Below are positions 32,292-40,630 of a stretch of DNA of 44,057 nt, piece after piece. Each line of letters starts with the position of its first letter. Position 1 is the first letter of the stretch. The notes under the pieces were generated by a model. It searched no databases and was not told where the DNA came from. It saw nothing but the letters and a program-made list of their open reading frames with translations. The DNA lies in the NCBI GenBank assembly GCA_903904815.1, contig CAIVDU010000094.1, forward strand, positions 1-44,057, given 5' to 3'. This DNA is from an uncultured Armatimonadota bacterium. Lineage in GTDB: Bacteria > Armatimonadota > Fimbriimonadia > Fimbriimonadales > Fimbriimonadaceae. The position numbers and the translations under genes are program-made.

Positions 32292-34016
32292 CTAGTCGTT
32301 GGTTTCCGCATCTGGGTGGAACTTATCGACGCGCGAACTGCTTCCCGTCGTCCGAGTCCACGCTGGCTTGCCCCCGATGTAAGTTGCCTCAACCGGAATC
32401 TTTCGAATGGTAAGTGCTGGCGCCTTGGTGGGATCTGCGCCAAGGATCACGAAGTCGGCTTCTTTACCGGCCACGAGCGAGCCTCGCACATTTTCTTCGA
32501 AGGTGGCGTACGCCGCGTCAAGAGTCCAGATCCGGATCGCCTCCTCCGCGCTGATGCACTGTCCCGATCCGATCACGTCCCCGGTGGACGTGCGGCGCGT
32601 GACTAGGTCTTGAATGCGCAAAAGGGGGTCCGCCGCGCTCACCGAGTAATCAGAGTGGCTCGTCGTGTGAATCCCCATCTTGAGCGCTCGGGCGATCGGG
32701 GCTAGCCACTCATACCGATCAGTTCCAAATTCCCTGAGCTTGTCCCCGTTCTCCCACATATAGGAGTGGAACACCAGCACCGCGCCAATCTTCTTGGCTC
32801 GGTCAAGGATCTCCGGCGTGCAAACGCTGCAATGCTCAATTCTGAACCGTGGATCTTTGCGCGGGAAGCGCTTTTGGGCGTTCTCGAAAGCGGTCAGCAC
32901 CATCGAAATCTCACGATCTCCGTTCGAGTGAACCGCGACCTGGAACCCGGACTTGTGGATATCCAGGATCAGCTCATTGAGGTCTTCTTGACTTCGGGCT
33001 GGCGGGATTCCAAAGTAGTTGGGGCGACCAGCGTAGGGAAGGGAACACCAGCATGTTCGCCCAGAAAACGAGTTGCCATGGAAAACCTTGATGGTTCCTA
33101 CCCGGAGGTGCTCGCTCCCAAACGGCCCGTTCAGGCCCAGCGCCTTGAGCTGCGGGAGGTAGTTGTACATCAGCATGACGTTCACCCGGACTGGACAGCC
33201 TTCGGCTTGAAGATCTTGGTAGTTACGCAGATGCTGAGGCGAGGCCGCCGCGTCCGCGACCGACGTCAGTCCTTTGGCCATGAAGTTCTCGAAGCAGACC
33301 TTCAGTCCCTGAATGGAGGCTTCGTGAGTTGGCTCGTACCGAGGAGCGATGCTACTTGGAACTCCCGCGCTTTCTCGGCAGACACCGTTTGGAGTGCCGT
33401 CCGGCAGACGGTCGTAGGCGCCTCCGGCAGGATCGGGAGTGTCCCTAGTGATTCCAGCCTTCTCGAGAGCGTATGAGTTGACGACTGCGATGTGTCCGCT
33501 GACCTGAGAGATCCTTATCGGGTGATCGGTAGATGCCTGGTCAAGGTCAGCGCGAGTGGGATGGCGACCGAGCTTTATGTCGTCATAGCGCTCACCGTAC
33601 ACCCAGCATCCTTTGGGTACGAGGAGCGACTGTTTGTGGAGAGCGCGAATCAACTCGGCCATATTGTGGATGTGGTCCGGCTCAAGCGGGACAGTTCGGT
33701 AGGGAGAACCTTCGGGAAATATAGGCTCCGGGTGCATGTGGCAGTCGATGAACCCAGGCGTCACCGTCTTACCATGCAGGTCCACTATCCGGGTGTTCAG
33801 CCCGATGAGCAGTTTAATCTGATCGTCGGATCCGACCTTCAGGATACGTCCATGGGCCACCGCCATCGCCTGGGCCCGGGGGTGGTGAGTATCCACCGTG
33901 ATGAGGTTTCCGTGCAGGAGCACGAGGTCGGCCGAAATCTGCTCGTGACCCGCAACTGCGAGTGCCGACGCCAACCCTGCGACCAGAACCAGTAGGCCTT
34001 TCTGAATCCGATTCAT
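32292..34016 (-). CDS. Exported amidohydrolase (Amidohydro_3, YtcJ-like)
   Basis: With the start at 34016 the 574-residue protein opens with a signal peptide (RIQKGLLVLVAGLASALAVA). The amidohydrolase fold shows TPGFIDCHMHPEP (metal-binding HxH, about residue 75), AVHSNGDREI (about 365), RIEHCSV (about 395) and the Asp motif TSHSDYSVSAADP (about 455). The end, VAGKEADFVILGADP, is typical of YtcJ-like metal-dependent amidohydrolases. The substrate is unknown. A start at 34058 would place 14 residues before the signal peptide and is not preferred. Confidence 0.87.
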   Translation of the reverse strand: MNRIQKGLLVLVAGLASALAVAGHEQISADLVLLHGNLITVDTHHPRAQAMAVAHGRILKVGSDDQIKLLIGLNTRIVDLHGKTVTPGFIDCHMHPEPIFPEGSPYRTVPLEPDHIHNMAELIRALHKQSLLVPKGCWVYGERYDDIKLGRHPTRADLDQASTDHPIRISQVSGHIAVVNSYALEKAGITRDTPDPAGGAYDRLPDGTPNGVCRESAGVPSSIAPRYEPTHEASIQGLKVCFENFMAKGLTSVADAAASPQHLRNYQDLQAEGCPVRVNVMLMYNYLPQLKALGLNGPFGSEHLRVGTIKVFHGNSFSGRTCWCSLPYAGRPNYFGIPPARSQEDLNELILDIHKSGFQVAVHSNGDREISMVLTAFENAQKRFPRKDPRFRIEHCSVCTPEILDRAKKIGAVLVFHSYMWENGDKLREFGTDRYEWLAPIARALKMGIHTTSHSDYSVSAADPLLRIQDLVTRRTSTGDVIGSGQCISAEEAIRIWTLDAAYATFEENVRGSLVAGKEADFVILGADPTKAPALTIRKIPVEATYIGGKPAWTRTTGSSSRVDKFHPDAETND

Positions 34017-34309
34017 GGTCACCCGTAAGCCCCGCTCTATTGTTTGCTTCGTTATCATGTCTGTTCCCAGAACCTCAAGTTTGGCGGCATTATAACGATC
34101 AATTGTTAGGAGACGTGTTCTCGTTGATTAGGTATTTGCCGTGTACCGGTCCTAAAGCAATTGCTGATTGTTTTAGGTGAAACCAGTTGAAATCGGCCTC
34201 CCCCGCGCCCTCCGTGTTGTAATCGAACAGAGAAAACCGATTGGCCGTCCAAGCCAGACCGACGTCCATCTTGAGCAGATTTCCGATGGGCGCCTAAGCC
34301 AAGCCATCC

Positions 34310-34688
34310 AAGCTTTAGAAGAAGGAAGCCGTGAAACCGAGGTGAGTCGCTATGGCCCTGAACTAAGCGATTGCTCCAGGTAATTTTTCCACCGTGGCAA
34401 CGGCTTTGCCGTCGTTGACCATCACGATTCTGTGGGAGTGCAGTTCTTCCTGACCGCGAAAACGGCATAAGGCGACCGGAAAGGCCCCAATCCCACAACG
34501 TCGCTGTCCTTCAGGTGACTCACTTCGAGTTCGACCGAGCCGTCCGAGGCTGGACCCTTCACACGCTGGGTTAGCGAGAAGGTCGTCCACCCTTGGTGAG
34601 CGCTGGCGCCTTGGGAGTTCGAAAACGGGGACGGACAGGCGAACGCTTCGAATACCGCAAAACCAAAGGGCAAAGGGAACGGGCTCAT
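34310..34688 (-). pseudogene. Frameshifted remnant of a GH43-type C-terminal domain (copy 2)
   Basis: One minus-strand frame gives LTQRVKGPASDGSVELEVSH and DVVGLGPFRSPYAVFAVRKN; then a frameshift near 34435 moves the homology to RIVMVNDGKAVATVEKLPG, followed by a stop and, in a third piece, HLGFTASFF. These blocks follow the order of the GH43 C-terminal (beta-xylosidase-like) domain, so this is a decayed gene end. It is homologous to the shorter remnant at 30857-31031, with a 29-bp identical core. The 5' catalytic part is absent. Confidence 0.6.
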
Positions 34689-34933
34689 CGTCGAAGACTT
34701 ACGTTCAATTTAATCTCTTCCGGCCACCTTTTCATGGCCGCTCTAGTGTCGGCCGAATTTGGGCGAACTTCCCGGCGTAGGTAACTAGAAATTAAGCGGT
34801 CCAGTTGTCAAAATCGGTAAGAAGCTACTTTGATTAAACGGTTTACTGAAAACGAATTTTAGTATTCGGCTATCGATCTTCTTAAGAACACTTCTTATAA
34901 CAATACGGTCTCACATGAAGTCGTATAGACTCA

Positions 34934-36652
34934 ATGGAACAACCGATGCTGCGCGCCTTTTTCGACGCTATAGAGTATTCGCCACTATGCTTGGTTGTGG
35001 TTTACAACATGTCGGGTACGGTTATTTCCTTTAACCATGCCTGTGAACAACTAACCGGGTTCACTTCCGACAAGGTCGTGGGTGTTACGCTTTGGAAGAC
35101 ACCGCTTTGCAAGCGCGTAATCAAGGGCTGTAAAGCGTCCTACGGGAACCTTGGCCGTGTTGCGTTCCCTCGAAAAATCGAATCTCGATGGCTCACGTCG
35201 CAAGGCGCCGAGGTCGTGGTCGAATGGGTAGAACACTGCGTTCGCGACGACGATGCAAATGAGCATTACGTGGTCGCCATCGGTTTTGACGTCACCGAGG
35301 CTCGGGCCAAAGAATCGGAGGCGCTCGCCCGGGAAAAGCGATTGTTGGATTTTCTTGACGCAATTCCCGGAATTGCTTTCATCAAGGATCGGGCAAGACG
35401 TATTACGTTCCTAAGCGCGGGATTTGACCGGAATTTTGGCTACTCGCGATCAATGGCGATTGGTCGGCGCGATGAGGATTATCTCCCGAGGCCGGTCGCC
35501 CGTCGCACCAAGCAGATAGAAAAGCGCGTACTGGAATCTGGGGAGCCTTTCGTCTCTATCGAGGGCGATGAAGCCGTTTCGGACGGCAATCGATGGATGA
35601 TCCATCGATTCGCGATTGGCGACGGCTCGGACCGGATTATTGGTGGGCTCTCCTTAGATATCACAAGCCTAAAGGACGCCGACGAGCGGTTCAGAGCGTC
35701 GGCGGATGCCAGTCTCGACTCGGTTGCAATTCTGAGACCAGTTCGAGATCATCGGGGCAAGGTCACCGGATTCTTGTGGGACTATGTCAACGCCAACACG
35801 GAGATACTTTTCGGACGTCCCAGTGCGACTCTCTCGAACACGCGTTTTGAGTCGAGTCTTCCTGCTGAGCAAGCGACAAATATCCTTTCAGTTTTGATCC
35901 GTGTTGTCGAAACCGGAGTCGGAGCCCAAACCACGATCGTGCTGGATCGGCCAGGAGAGGAGAGCATTCACCTGCAGGTACACACGACTCGGGCCGGTGA
36001 CTATGTCTCGGTAAAGATGCGAGACATAAGCCTCCAAGTTCGCCAAGCGCTGCGCATTGATCAATATGTGAAGGAGTTGGAAGAGCTCACGAGAATCTTG
36101 GAGTCGCGCCACGAGAAACTCCAAGAGTCGAACAGGGAACTCGAAGTGCTAGCGTCTACGGACGCCCTTACCGGCCTGATTAACCGAGGGAAATTCGAGG
36201 ATCTGCTGGATCAACATATCGCGGTGGCACAGACTTCTGGCCGCCAGGTTTCGTTGGTTCTTTTGGATTTTGACGACTTCAAGCTCTTTAACGACAGCTT
36301 CGGCCACCCGGCCGGAGACGCGGCTCTTGTCGCGTTTTCGGAGAAACTTACTTCCGCGACGCGTTCAGATGAGATCGTGGCTCGCTATGGCGGCGAGGAG
36401 TTCGCGGTTTTGATGCTCGGAACTTCTGCGGCCGGAGCGATTACCGCTTCGGAACGATTGCGACAAGCAGTGGCCGGCACGCAGGTTGCTTCCACATCCA
36501 TTTCGGCGAGCTTCGGCGTTTCGACCCTTTCCAACGAGATAGTCACCAAAGAAGACCTGATCTCCACCGCGGATGAAGCGCTCTACCGAGCCAAGCGGCA
36601 AGGAAAGAATCGTGTCGTCCATTACGCTTACGACGTTGACCAAAATGGTTGA
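34934..36652 (+). CDS. Diguanylate cyclase with three PAS domains
   Basis: The 572-residue protein makes cyclic di-GMP from two GTP. It has PAS domains at about residues 5-120 (YNMSGTVISFNHACEQLTGF), 133-250 (FIKDRARRITFLSAGFDRNF) and 255-375, then a coiled coil (about 378-410) and a GGDEF domain (about 412-570). The active-site motif is GGEEF (about 486-490), within YGGEEFAVLM. The product-inhibition I-site position reads RSDE in place of RxxD, so feedback inhibition may be weakened. No transmembrane segment is seen, so it is cytoplasmic. ATG 34934 follows TATAGA at 4 nt; a leaderless start is possible. Bases 34689-34933 hold no other recognisable feature. Confidence 0.9.
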   Translation: MEQPMLRAFFDAIEYSPLCLVVVYNMSGTVISFNHACEQLTGFTSDKVVGVTLWKTPLCKRVIKGCKASYGNLGRVAFPRKIESRWLTSQGAEVVVEWVEHCVRDDDANEHYVVAIGFDVTEARAKESEALAREKRLLDFLDAIPGIAFIKDRARRITFLSAGFDRNFGYSRSMAIGRRDEDYLPRPVARRTKQIEKRVLESGEPFVSIEGDEAVSDGNRWMIHRFAIGDGSDRIIGGLSLDITSLKDADERFRASADASLDSVAILRPVRDHRGKVTGFLWDYVNANTEILFGRPSATLSNTRFESSLPAEQATNILSVLIRVVETGVGAQTTIVLDRPGEESIHLQVHTTRAGDYVSVKMRDISLQVRQALRIDQYVKELEELTRILESRHEKLQESNRELEVLASTDALTGLINRGKFEDLLDQHIAVAQTSGRQVSLVLLDFDDFKLFNDSFGHPAGDAALVAFSEKLTSATRSDEIVARYGGEEFAVLMLGTSAAGAITASERLRQAVAGTQVASTSISASFGVSTLSNEIVTKEDLISTADEALYRAKRQGKNRVVHYAYDVDQNG

Positions 36653-36786
36653 CCCAGCGCCCCAGAAGTTATGGCTGCACCACCCCAACGGTACTTGGCC
36701 CCATAGGAACCAACGGATTTGAATCCAAAAGGAGAACTGCTTGAGTGCTTGAATAATCCACTTTAGCCCAATGCAAAATAGAATTC

Positions 36787-37356
36787 ATGGAAGACCCAGC
36801 CGAAGACGCCCCTCGATCTCGCATTCGAATTGATCGGGAGACGTTGGTGATGGCGCTTCAAACGAATGTTCCTGACGCTGTTCATTTTTTGGATAAAGAG
36901 ACCGGCGAAATTAACTTCTATTACGACGGGATGCTGACCGGACATGATGATGTGGATGAAGACTTCGACATCGATGAGTACCTAGAGGATGATCGGTTCG
37001 TTGTCATCCAGGGCATCCATTCATCCGAGAGCTACTCCGTGATGCGGGACTTCATCTACAGCCTGCCCGATGGCGCTGCTCAGGAACGCCTCGCGGACGC
37101 TATCCGGATGTCGAAGCCCTTTCGTCGATTTAAAGACACGCTCTTCCATCTCGGGGACCTATTGGATCAGTGGTATCAATTCCAGGAAGAAGCTCATAAC
37201 CGAAAAGCCCAAGAATGGTTAGACGAAAACGAAATCGATGCCGAACTGGTGCACAGACAGCCTGTCCCTAAAACAAAGTCAGTACAACCGGGGCTGAATT
37301 CCGGAACAAATTCCCCCGGCTTCTCGGACAACATTAAGGCGCTGGTACGCGAGTGA
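36787..37356 (+). CDS. UPF0158 family protein
   Basis: The 189-residue acidic protein matches UPF0158 from residue about 15 on: LVMALQTN, a DKETGEINFY strand, an Asp/Glu-rich turn, then YSVMRDFIYSLPDG, RRFKDTLF and the closing helix QEWLDENEI. The function is unknown. It is cytoplasmic and single-copy here, with a proline-rich tail. Its last 23 bp overlap tail-to-tail with the minus-strand gene ending at 37334. Confidence 0.85.
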   Translation: MEDPAEDAPRSRIRIDRETLVMALQTNVPDAVHFLDKETGEINFYYDGMLTGHDDVDEDFDIDEYLEDDRFVVIQGIHSSESYSVMRDFIYSLPDGAAQERLADAIRMSKPFRRFKDTLFHLGDLLDQWYQFQEEAHNRKAQEWLDENEIDAELVHRQPVPKTKSVQPGLNSGTNSPGFSDNIKALVRE

Positions 37357-38581
37357 CGGGCTCCGCAGCCGTGACCACCAGGAACGCCGTCTCTGGCCCA
37401 AGGACTCCGTACTTCAAGCTAAAATCGACCCCCTTTTCAGGCCCTTTCGCTGTCACGGTAGCGATCGACTGTTGAGCCCAAAGGCGAGCCGCATCGGAGC
37501 CTCTTGGAATCACCGTCGCGCAGGTTCGAAACCGACGCCCCCCAATCACCGCTGAAACCGAACCTGTATGCACCGACCACCCGAAGAACGTCACCATCTG
37601 CGGATTTTCAACCACCACCCGAAGGTCGTGGAGTCCGGAGATCTGGGGCGGCAAGCTTCCCCCGCCACGCCCCAGGAGGTTCATCGTCTCGTTCTCAGGC
37701 ACGCTGATCGTGCATTCCTTTCCATCGATCTTTGCCACGACCCTCAATCGCTTTGCGACGTTAACCAGAGGATCGCCAAACACTGCGTCACTAGCCCAAA
37801 TCAGAAACTGCCGACCACGCACCATGGCGTCGACGATCTTGGTGACGTCTTTGCCAGCGCCTCGCCCATCGAGCGGTTCGTAGTAGGCGTGTTCGACCTC
37901 CAATCGCGGGATTTGGGCGTGCGGTAGATGCAGGTAGCCGGCAACGTAATACCGACCATCCAGGAACTTCTGTGAGACTGCGGCCATCGGCTCCGCTCGA
38001 CTCGATACGTATCCCGATGCCTCAGGTGTGATTCGAAGTCCCGAAAGGTTACGGAGCGTCCACGATGGAGAGTTTGGTTGGACCGGAACCTCTATCGATG
38101 GCTTGGGAAGAGACAACTGATGTCCGTCGTGTTGAACCATGCCGTCGGTCCAAACGCGAATGCGAAGCTCTTTGTCTTGAGTTGCTGGTCGGAGCTCACA
38201 CCGATAGACCGATGGCCAAGTCTTTTCCAAGATTGCCGTGCGACGCAGTCCTGATCCGGATTCGGACTCGATGGCCGAAAGGGGTTCGCGTAGTTGGAGT
38301 CTTCCTGCGATGAACTTGTCGTTAACGAAATACCCAAATCCACCTAGGGTCGACGAGGCCGGAAGTTCAAAGTTAAAGCTAACTCCCGACACACTCGCCG
38401 GAGATCTCTCATAGATGAAATCGGTACTCGTTCTCACGATTGAGCCAATTACCGTGGACTGCACTTCCGCCGACTTCAACTTTAGGAACGCGTTTTGCGA
38501 AGGGACAAATGCGTACACCCCAAACTGGGCCGCGGCCAAATTTGGAATAAGGCTGGCGAAAAGAATCCAGCGCTTATGCAT
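37334..38581 (-). CDS. Exported VIT-like protein lacking a VWA domain
   Basis: The 415-residue protein has a signal peptide (RWILFASLIPNLAAA). Residues about 35-110 resemble a VIT domain: an RTSTDFIYER strand, SFNFELPASSTLGGFGYFVN and the following LREPLSA turn. The last 50 residues (ARLWAQQSIATV, then FSLKYGVLGPETAFLVV) match the end of VIT-VWA proteins, where a similar LWA..I and 'gll.p.TsFv.V' pattern recurs. The VWA MIDAS motif (DxSxS) between them is not visible and the protein is about 300 residues shorter than usual, so it may have lost that domain. Function unknown. Confidence 0.6.
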   Translation of the reverse strand: MHKRWILFASLIPNLAAAQFGVYAFVPSQNAFLKLKSAEVQSTVIGSIVRTSTDFIYERSPASVSGVSFNFELPASSTLGGFGYFVNDKFIAGRLQLREPLSAIESESGSGLRRTAILEKTWPSVYRCELRPATQDKELRIRVWTDGMVQHDGHQLSLPKPSIEVPVQPNSPSWTLRNLSGLRITPEASGYVSSRAEPMAAVSQKFLDGRYYVAGYLHLPHAQIPRLEVEHAYYEPLDGRGAGKDVTKIVDAMVRGRQFLIWASDAVFGDPLVNVAKRLRVVAKIDGKECTISVPENETMNLLGRGGGSLPPQISGLHDLRVVVENPQMVTFFGWSVHTGSVSAVIGGRRFRTCATVIPRGSDAARLWAQQSIATVTAKGPEKGVDFSLKYGVLGPETAFLVVTAAEPVTRVPAP

Positions 38582-38619
38582 CGCTTTTAATCGCTTTGAC
38601 GTTACGCTTTGCGAGTCTC

Positions 38620-39333
38620 CTAGTTCTTCGTAAATACAATGATGTGTTGCCTCGGGAGAATCTCAATCGACTGCTGAAACGCCAAGGGAAATACCGACAT
38701 TTCCTTCCTAACCTGAGCCACCGACATCTTGTGAACGAGCTTGATCGGTACGTCGGGATCCTCTTTGCGATACTCGACGAACACCAGGCGACCGCCAGGC
38801 TTAAGGGCGGAGACCATGTTCTTGGTCATCTCATAGGGATGATCAAACTCGTGATACACATCGACCATGATCTCAAGATCAATCGAGCCGGGCGGAAGTT
38901 TGGGATCGACCGTGGAACCCAACCAGGGGATCACGTTTTTCTCTCCCTTGGCCGCCGCCTTCTTCTTGACGATCTCCAACATCTCCGGCTGGATATCCTC
39001 GGCATAGACAACCCCGGTCGAGCCCACTGGCTTCGACATCAGAAACGATAGATACCCGCTTCCCGCTCCGATGTCAGCCACATGAGATCCCGGTTTCAGA
39101 TGGAGTGACTTGACCAGAAGAGAGGGTGCCTCTTCTTCTTCTCGCTCGGGCCGGTCCAGCCAATCGGCCGCCTCATGCCCCATCACCTGAGCGATCTCTC
39201 GCCCCATGTAGAACACCCCGATCCCATCAGGATCGTGGTCGGACTTCGTAATGTAGGGAGGATGGCCTAAGTTCTGCGCATACGCGACCAGAACCGAACC
39301 GGCAAGTGCCAACGCAAGACTGGAACGCTTCAT
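38620..39333 (-). CDS. Class I SAM methyltransferase with a signal peptide
   Basis: The 237-residue protein starts with an export signal (MKRSSLALALAGSVLVAYAQN). Then comes a Rossmann-type methyltransferase domain with motif I ADIGAGSGYLS (about residues 87-97), an acidic loop YAEDIQPEML (about 115) and post-motif LKPGGRLVFVEY (about 178). The closing beta-strand FTKN is typical. The substrate is unknown. An exported SAM-dependent enzyme is puzzling, since SAM is not normally found outside the cytoplasm. Possible explanations are an inner-membrane anchor facing inward or a non-SAM ligand. Confidence 0.85.
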   Translation of the reverse strand: MKRSSLALALAGSVLVAYAQNLGHPPYITKSDHDPDGIGVFYMGREIAQVMGHEAADWLDRPEREEEEAPSLLVKSLHLKPGSHVADIGAGSGYLSFLMSKPVGSTGVVYAEDIQPEMLEIVKKKAAAKGEKNVIPWLGSTVDPKLPPGSIDLEIMVDVYHEFDHPYEMTKNMVSALKPGGRLVFVEYRKEDPDVPIKLVHKMSVAQVRKEMSVFPLAFQQSIEILPRQHIIVFTKN

Positions 39334-39554
39334 GGTTATTCGCTTCGAATCGCTGTCTGACTATAGGCTACTCGGTGGTTGCCTTCCCAGTTCCATGACG
39401 TGAGTTGAATTTACGAAGGCCCACTCTCTCCGTCATGTGGAAAGATTCTCCCTAGTCCCGATGCGATATATACCGGTCAGGTCGGATTCCTTGGACGGTC
39501 AACTTCCAACTGCTAGCTGCTAGCTGCAAACTTTACATGTCGATGTAATTCGGC

Positions 39555-39583
39555 CAAGGTGGTGAATCGCAACCACCACCTTG
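39555..39583 (-). terminator. Hairpin past the Thr-rich lipoprotein gene
   Basis: Perfect 10-bp arms CAAGGTGGTG (39555-39564) and CACCACCTTG (39574-39583) flank a 9-nt loop, 18 bp beyond the lipoprotein stop at 39601. No U-tract. The rest of 39334-39600 contains a CTGCTAG direct repeat and no gene. Confidence 0.5.
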
Positions 39584-39600
39584 CTCACTGACGGTTGTTC

Positions 39601-39885
39601 CTAGCCACCCGTTGTCGTGGTCGTAGTTTTCGTTGTCGAAGTGGTCGAGTCCGGTGGCGGAGGCGTGTTCGGGGTTGTCGTCGTATTCGTCGTAGTGTCC
39701 GTATGGGTGGCCGCTGGAGCCGACGGAGGCGTCACGACAACTGTGCTCGGAGAGCTATTCGGAGCCTTGTCATGGATAATCGTAGTGCTAGACGGCGGGG
39801 CGTCGACGACGGCCGGCTGACAGCCGACGACGGTGACAATCGCCGCGATGGCGAAGGCAAGACTCATCAATGGGTAGGTTTTCAT
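39601..39885 (-). CDS. Thr/Pro-rich small lipoprotein
   Basis: The 94-residue protein has a lipoprotein signal peptide with lipobox VVGC (Cys at about residue 22). The mature part is low complexity, with Thr runs and Pro/Ser stretches (TTTNTTTTPNTPPPP). It probably forms an extended, maybe glycosylated, surface stalk. No known domain. Thr-repeat DNA such as this is prone to length changes. Confidence 0.65.
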   Translation of the reverse strand: MKTYPLMSLAFAIAAIVTVVGCQPAVVDAPPSSTTIIHDKAPNSSPSTVVVTPPSAPAATHTDTTTNTTTTPNTPPPPDSTTSTTKTTTTTTGG

Positions 39886-40128
39886 GGTTGTTCTCCCTCA
39901 AAAAGAGCATTCTCGCCGATCCCACCAGAGATAGGTTCTCAGCGGCGAAGCCTGCTCGTTTCAGAGCCTTAGACCATGAAGAACGAACAAGGTTTCAAAC
40001 GTCCCGCTTGATCACAAAGTAACTTCGCGATCGCGTGAAGGATGAAACCTGCCAGGCAAAAGCCCGATCCAATCACGCAAGTGCGGCGCTCATGCCGCTC
40101 GAAACCGCTTTCAACCAAGGAAACTCAA

Positions 40129-40299
40129 ATGGGCCTACTCCTCTTTATCATCATCATCTTCCTGCTCTTCGGAGGAGTTGGATTCGGCATGCACAGCCTG
40201 CTAGGAACGATCCTCATCATCTTCGCAGTGGTGTGGTTGTTAGGAGGCGTTGGCTACCACGGTTCCCGATCCGGCTGGTACGGTCGTGGAGGAGTCTAG
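40129..40299 (+). CDS. Small hydrophobic membrane protein (56 aa)
   Basis: The ATG at 40129 has an AAGG element 9 bp upstream and opens a 56-residue protein with two hydrophobic spans (LLLFIIIIFLLFGGVGF and LLGTILIIFAVVWLLGG), then a Gly/Ser/Tyr tail. The pattern resembles small DUF3309-like membrane proteins, without a known role. The upstream in-frame start at 40042 would add a polar stretch and is not preferred. Confidence 0.6.
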   Translation: MGLLLFIIIIFLLFGGVGFGMHSLLGTILIIFAVVWLLGGVGYHGSRSGWYGRGGV

Positions 40300-40630
40300 A
40301 AAGCTGGGAGGTCTCTCTCCTGCTTTGCAACAGACGGTCAGTCGCGCGGACGATCCATGTGGAGTGCGGCGGCTTGACGCCGCTGTGACCAGCACGGCTT
40401 GACGCGCGTGAGTCTCGACCTGGCTCTTGGCTACGTCTTGGGAACGATGGTTTTCGCTCCCAAGAAACGTCCGCCTTAAGGATGAACCGTAAGGGACGCT
40501 GATTTCACCACCGTGTTTAGCGTCGCGGAGACGCTCTCCGGCGTTGAAGCCAGCGAACCGAAGTTATTACCGGCCAGTAAGGCAGCAGGAAGTTGACCAG
40601 AGCTGGCAGGATTCCTAGCCAACCGAAGGG
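40300..40630. other. Intergenic region with two hairpins, no gene seen
   Basis: The stretch contains a REP-like palindrome (40366-40383) and a stem-loop TCTTGGGA / TCCCAAGA (40436-40443, 40458-40465). A minus-strand frame near 40520-40620 encodes a hydrophobic stretch but has no start codon. I see no protein or RNA gene here. Confidence 0.5.
40366..40383. repeat. REP-like palindrome GCGGCG-GCTTGA-CGCCGC
   Basis: Six-base arms surround a 6-nt centre. The sequence resembles a GC-rich extragenic palindrome I recall from several bacterial genomes with planctomycete-like content. Only one copy is seen in this window, so membership in a family is inferred. Confidence 0.35.

Noticed and set aside
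32766-33476. 236-codon frame opposite the amidohydrolase gene
   Set aside because: It is a shadow of the amidohydrolase, with no recognised motif.
34106-34498. 130-codon minus-strand frame over the GH43 remnant
   Set aside because: The frame is rich in Arg and Gly, without domain signs. The homology here is in other frames, as a decayed gene.
40510-40625. Hydrophobic minus-strand frame (WLGILPALVNFLLPYWPV)
   Set aside because: It looks like a membrane span, but a stop lies just upstream and there is no start codon.
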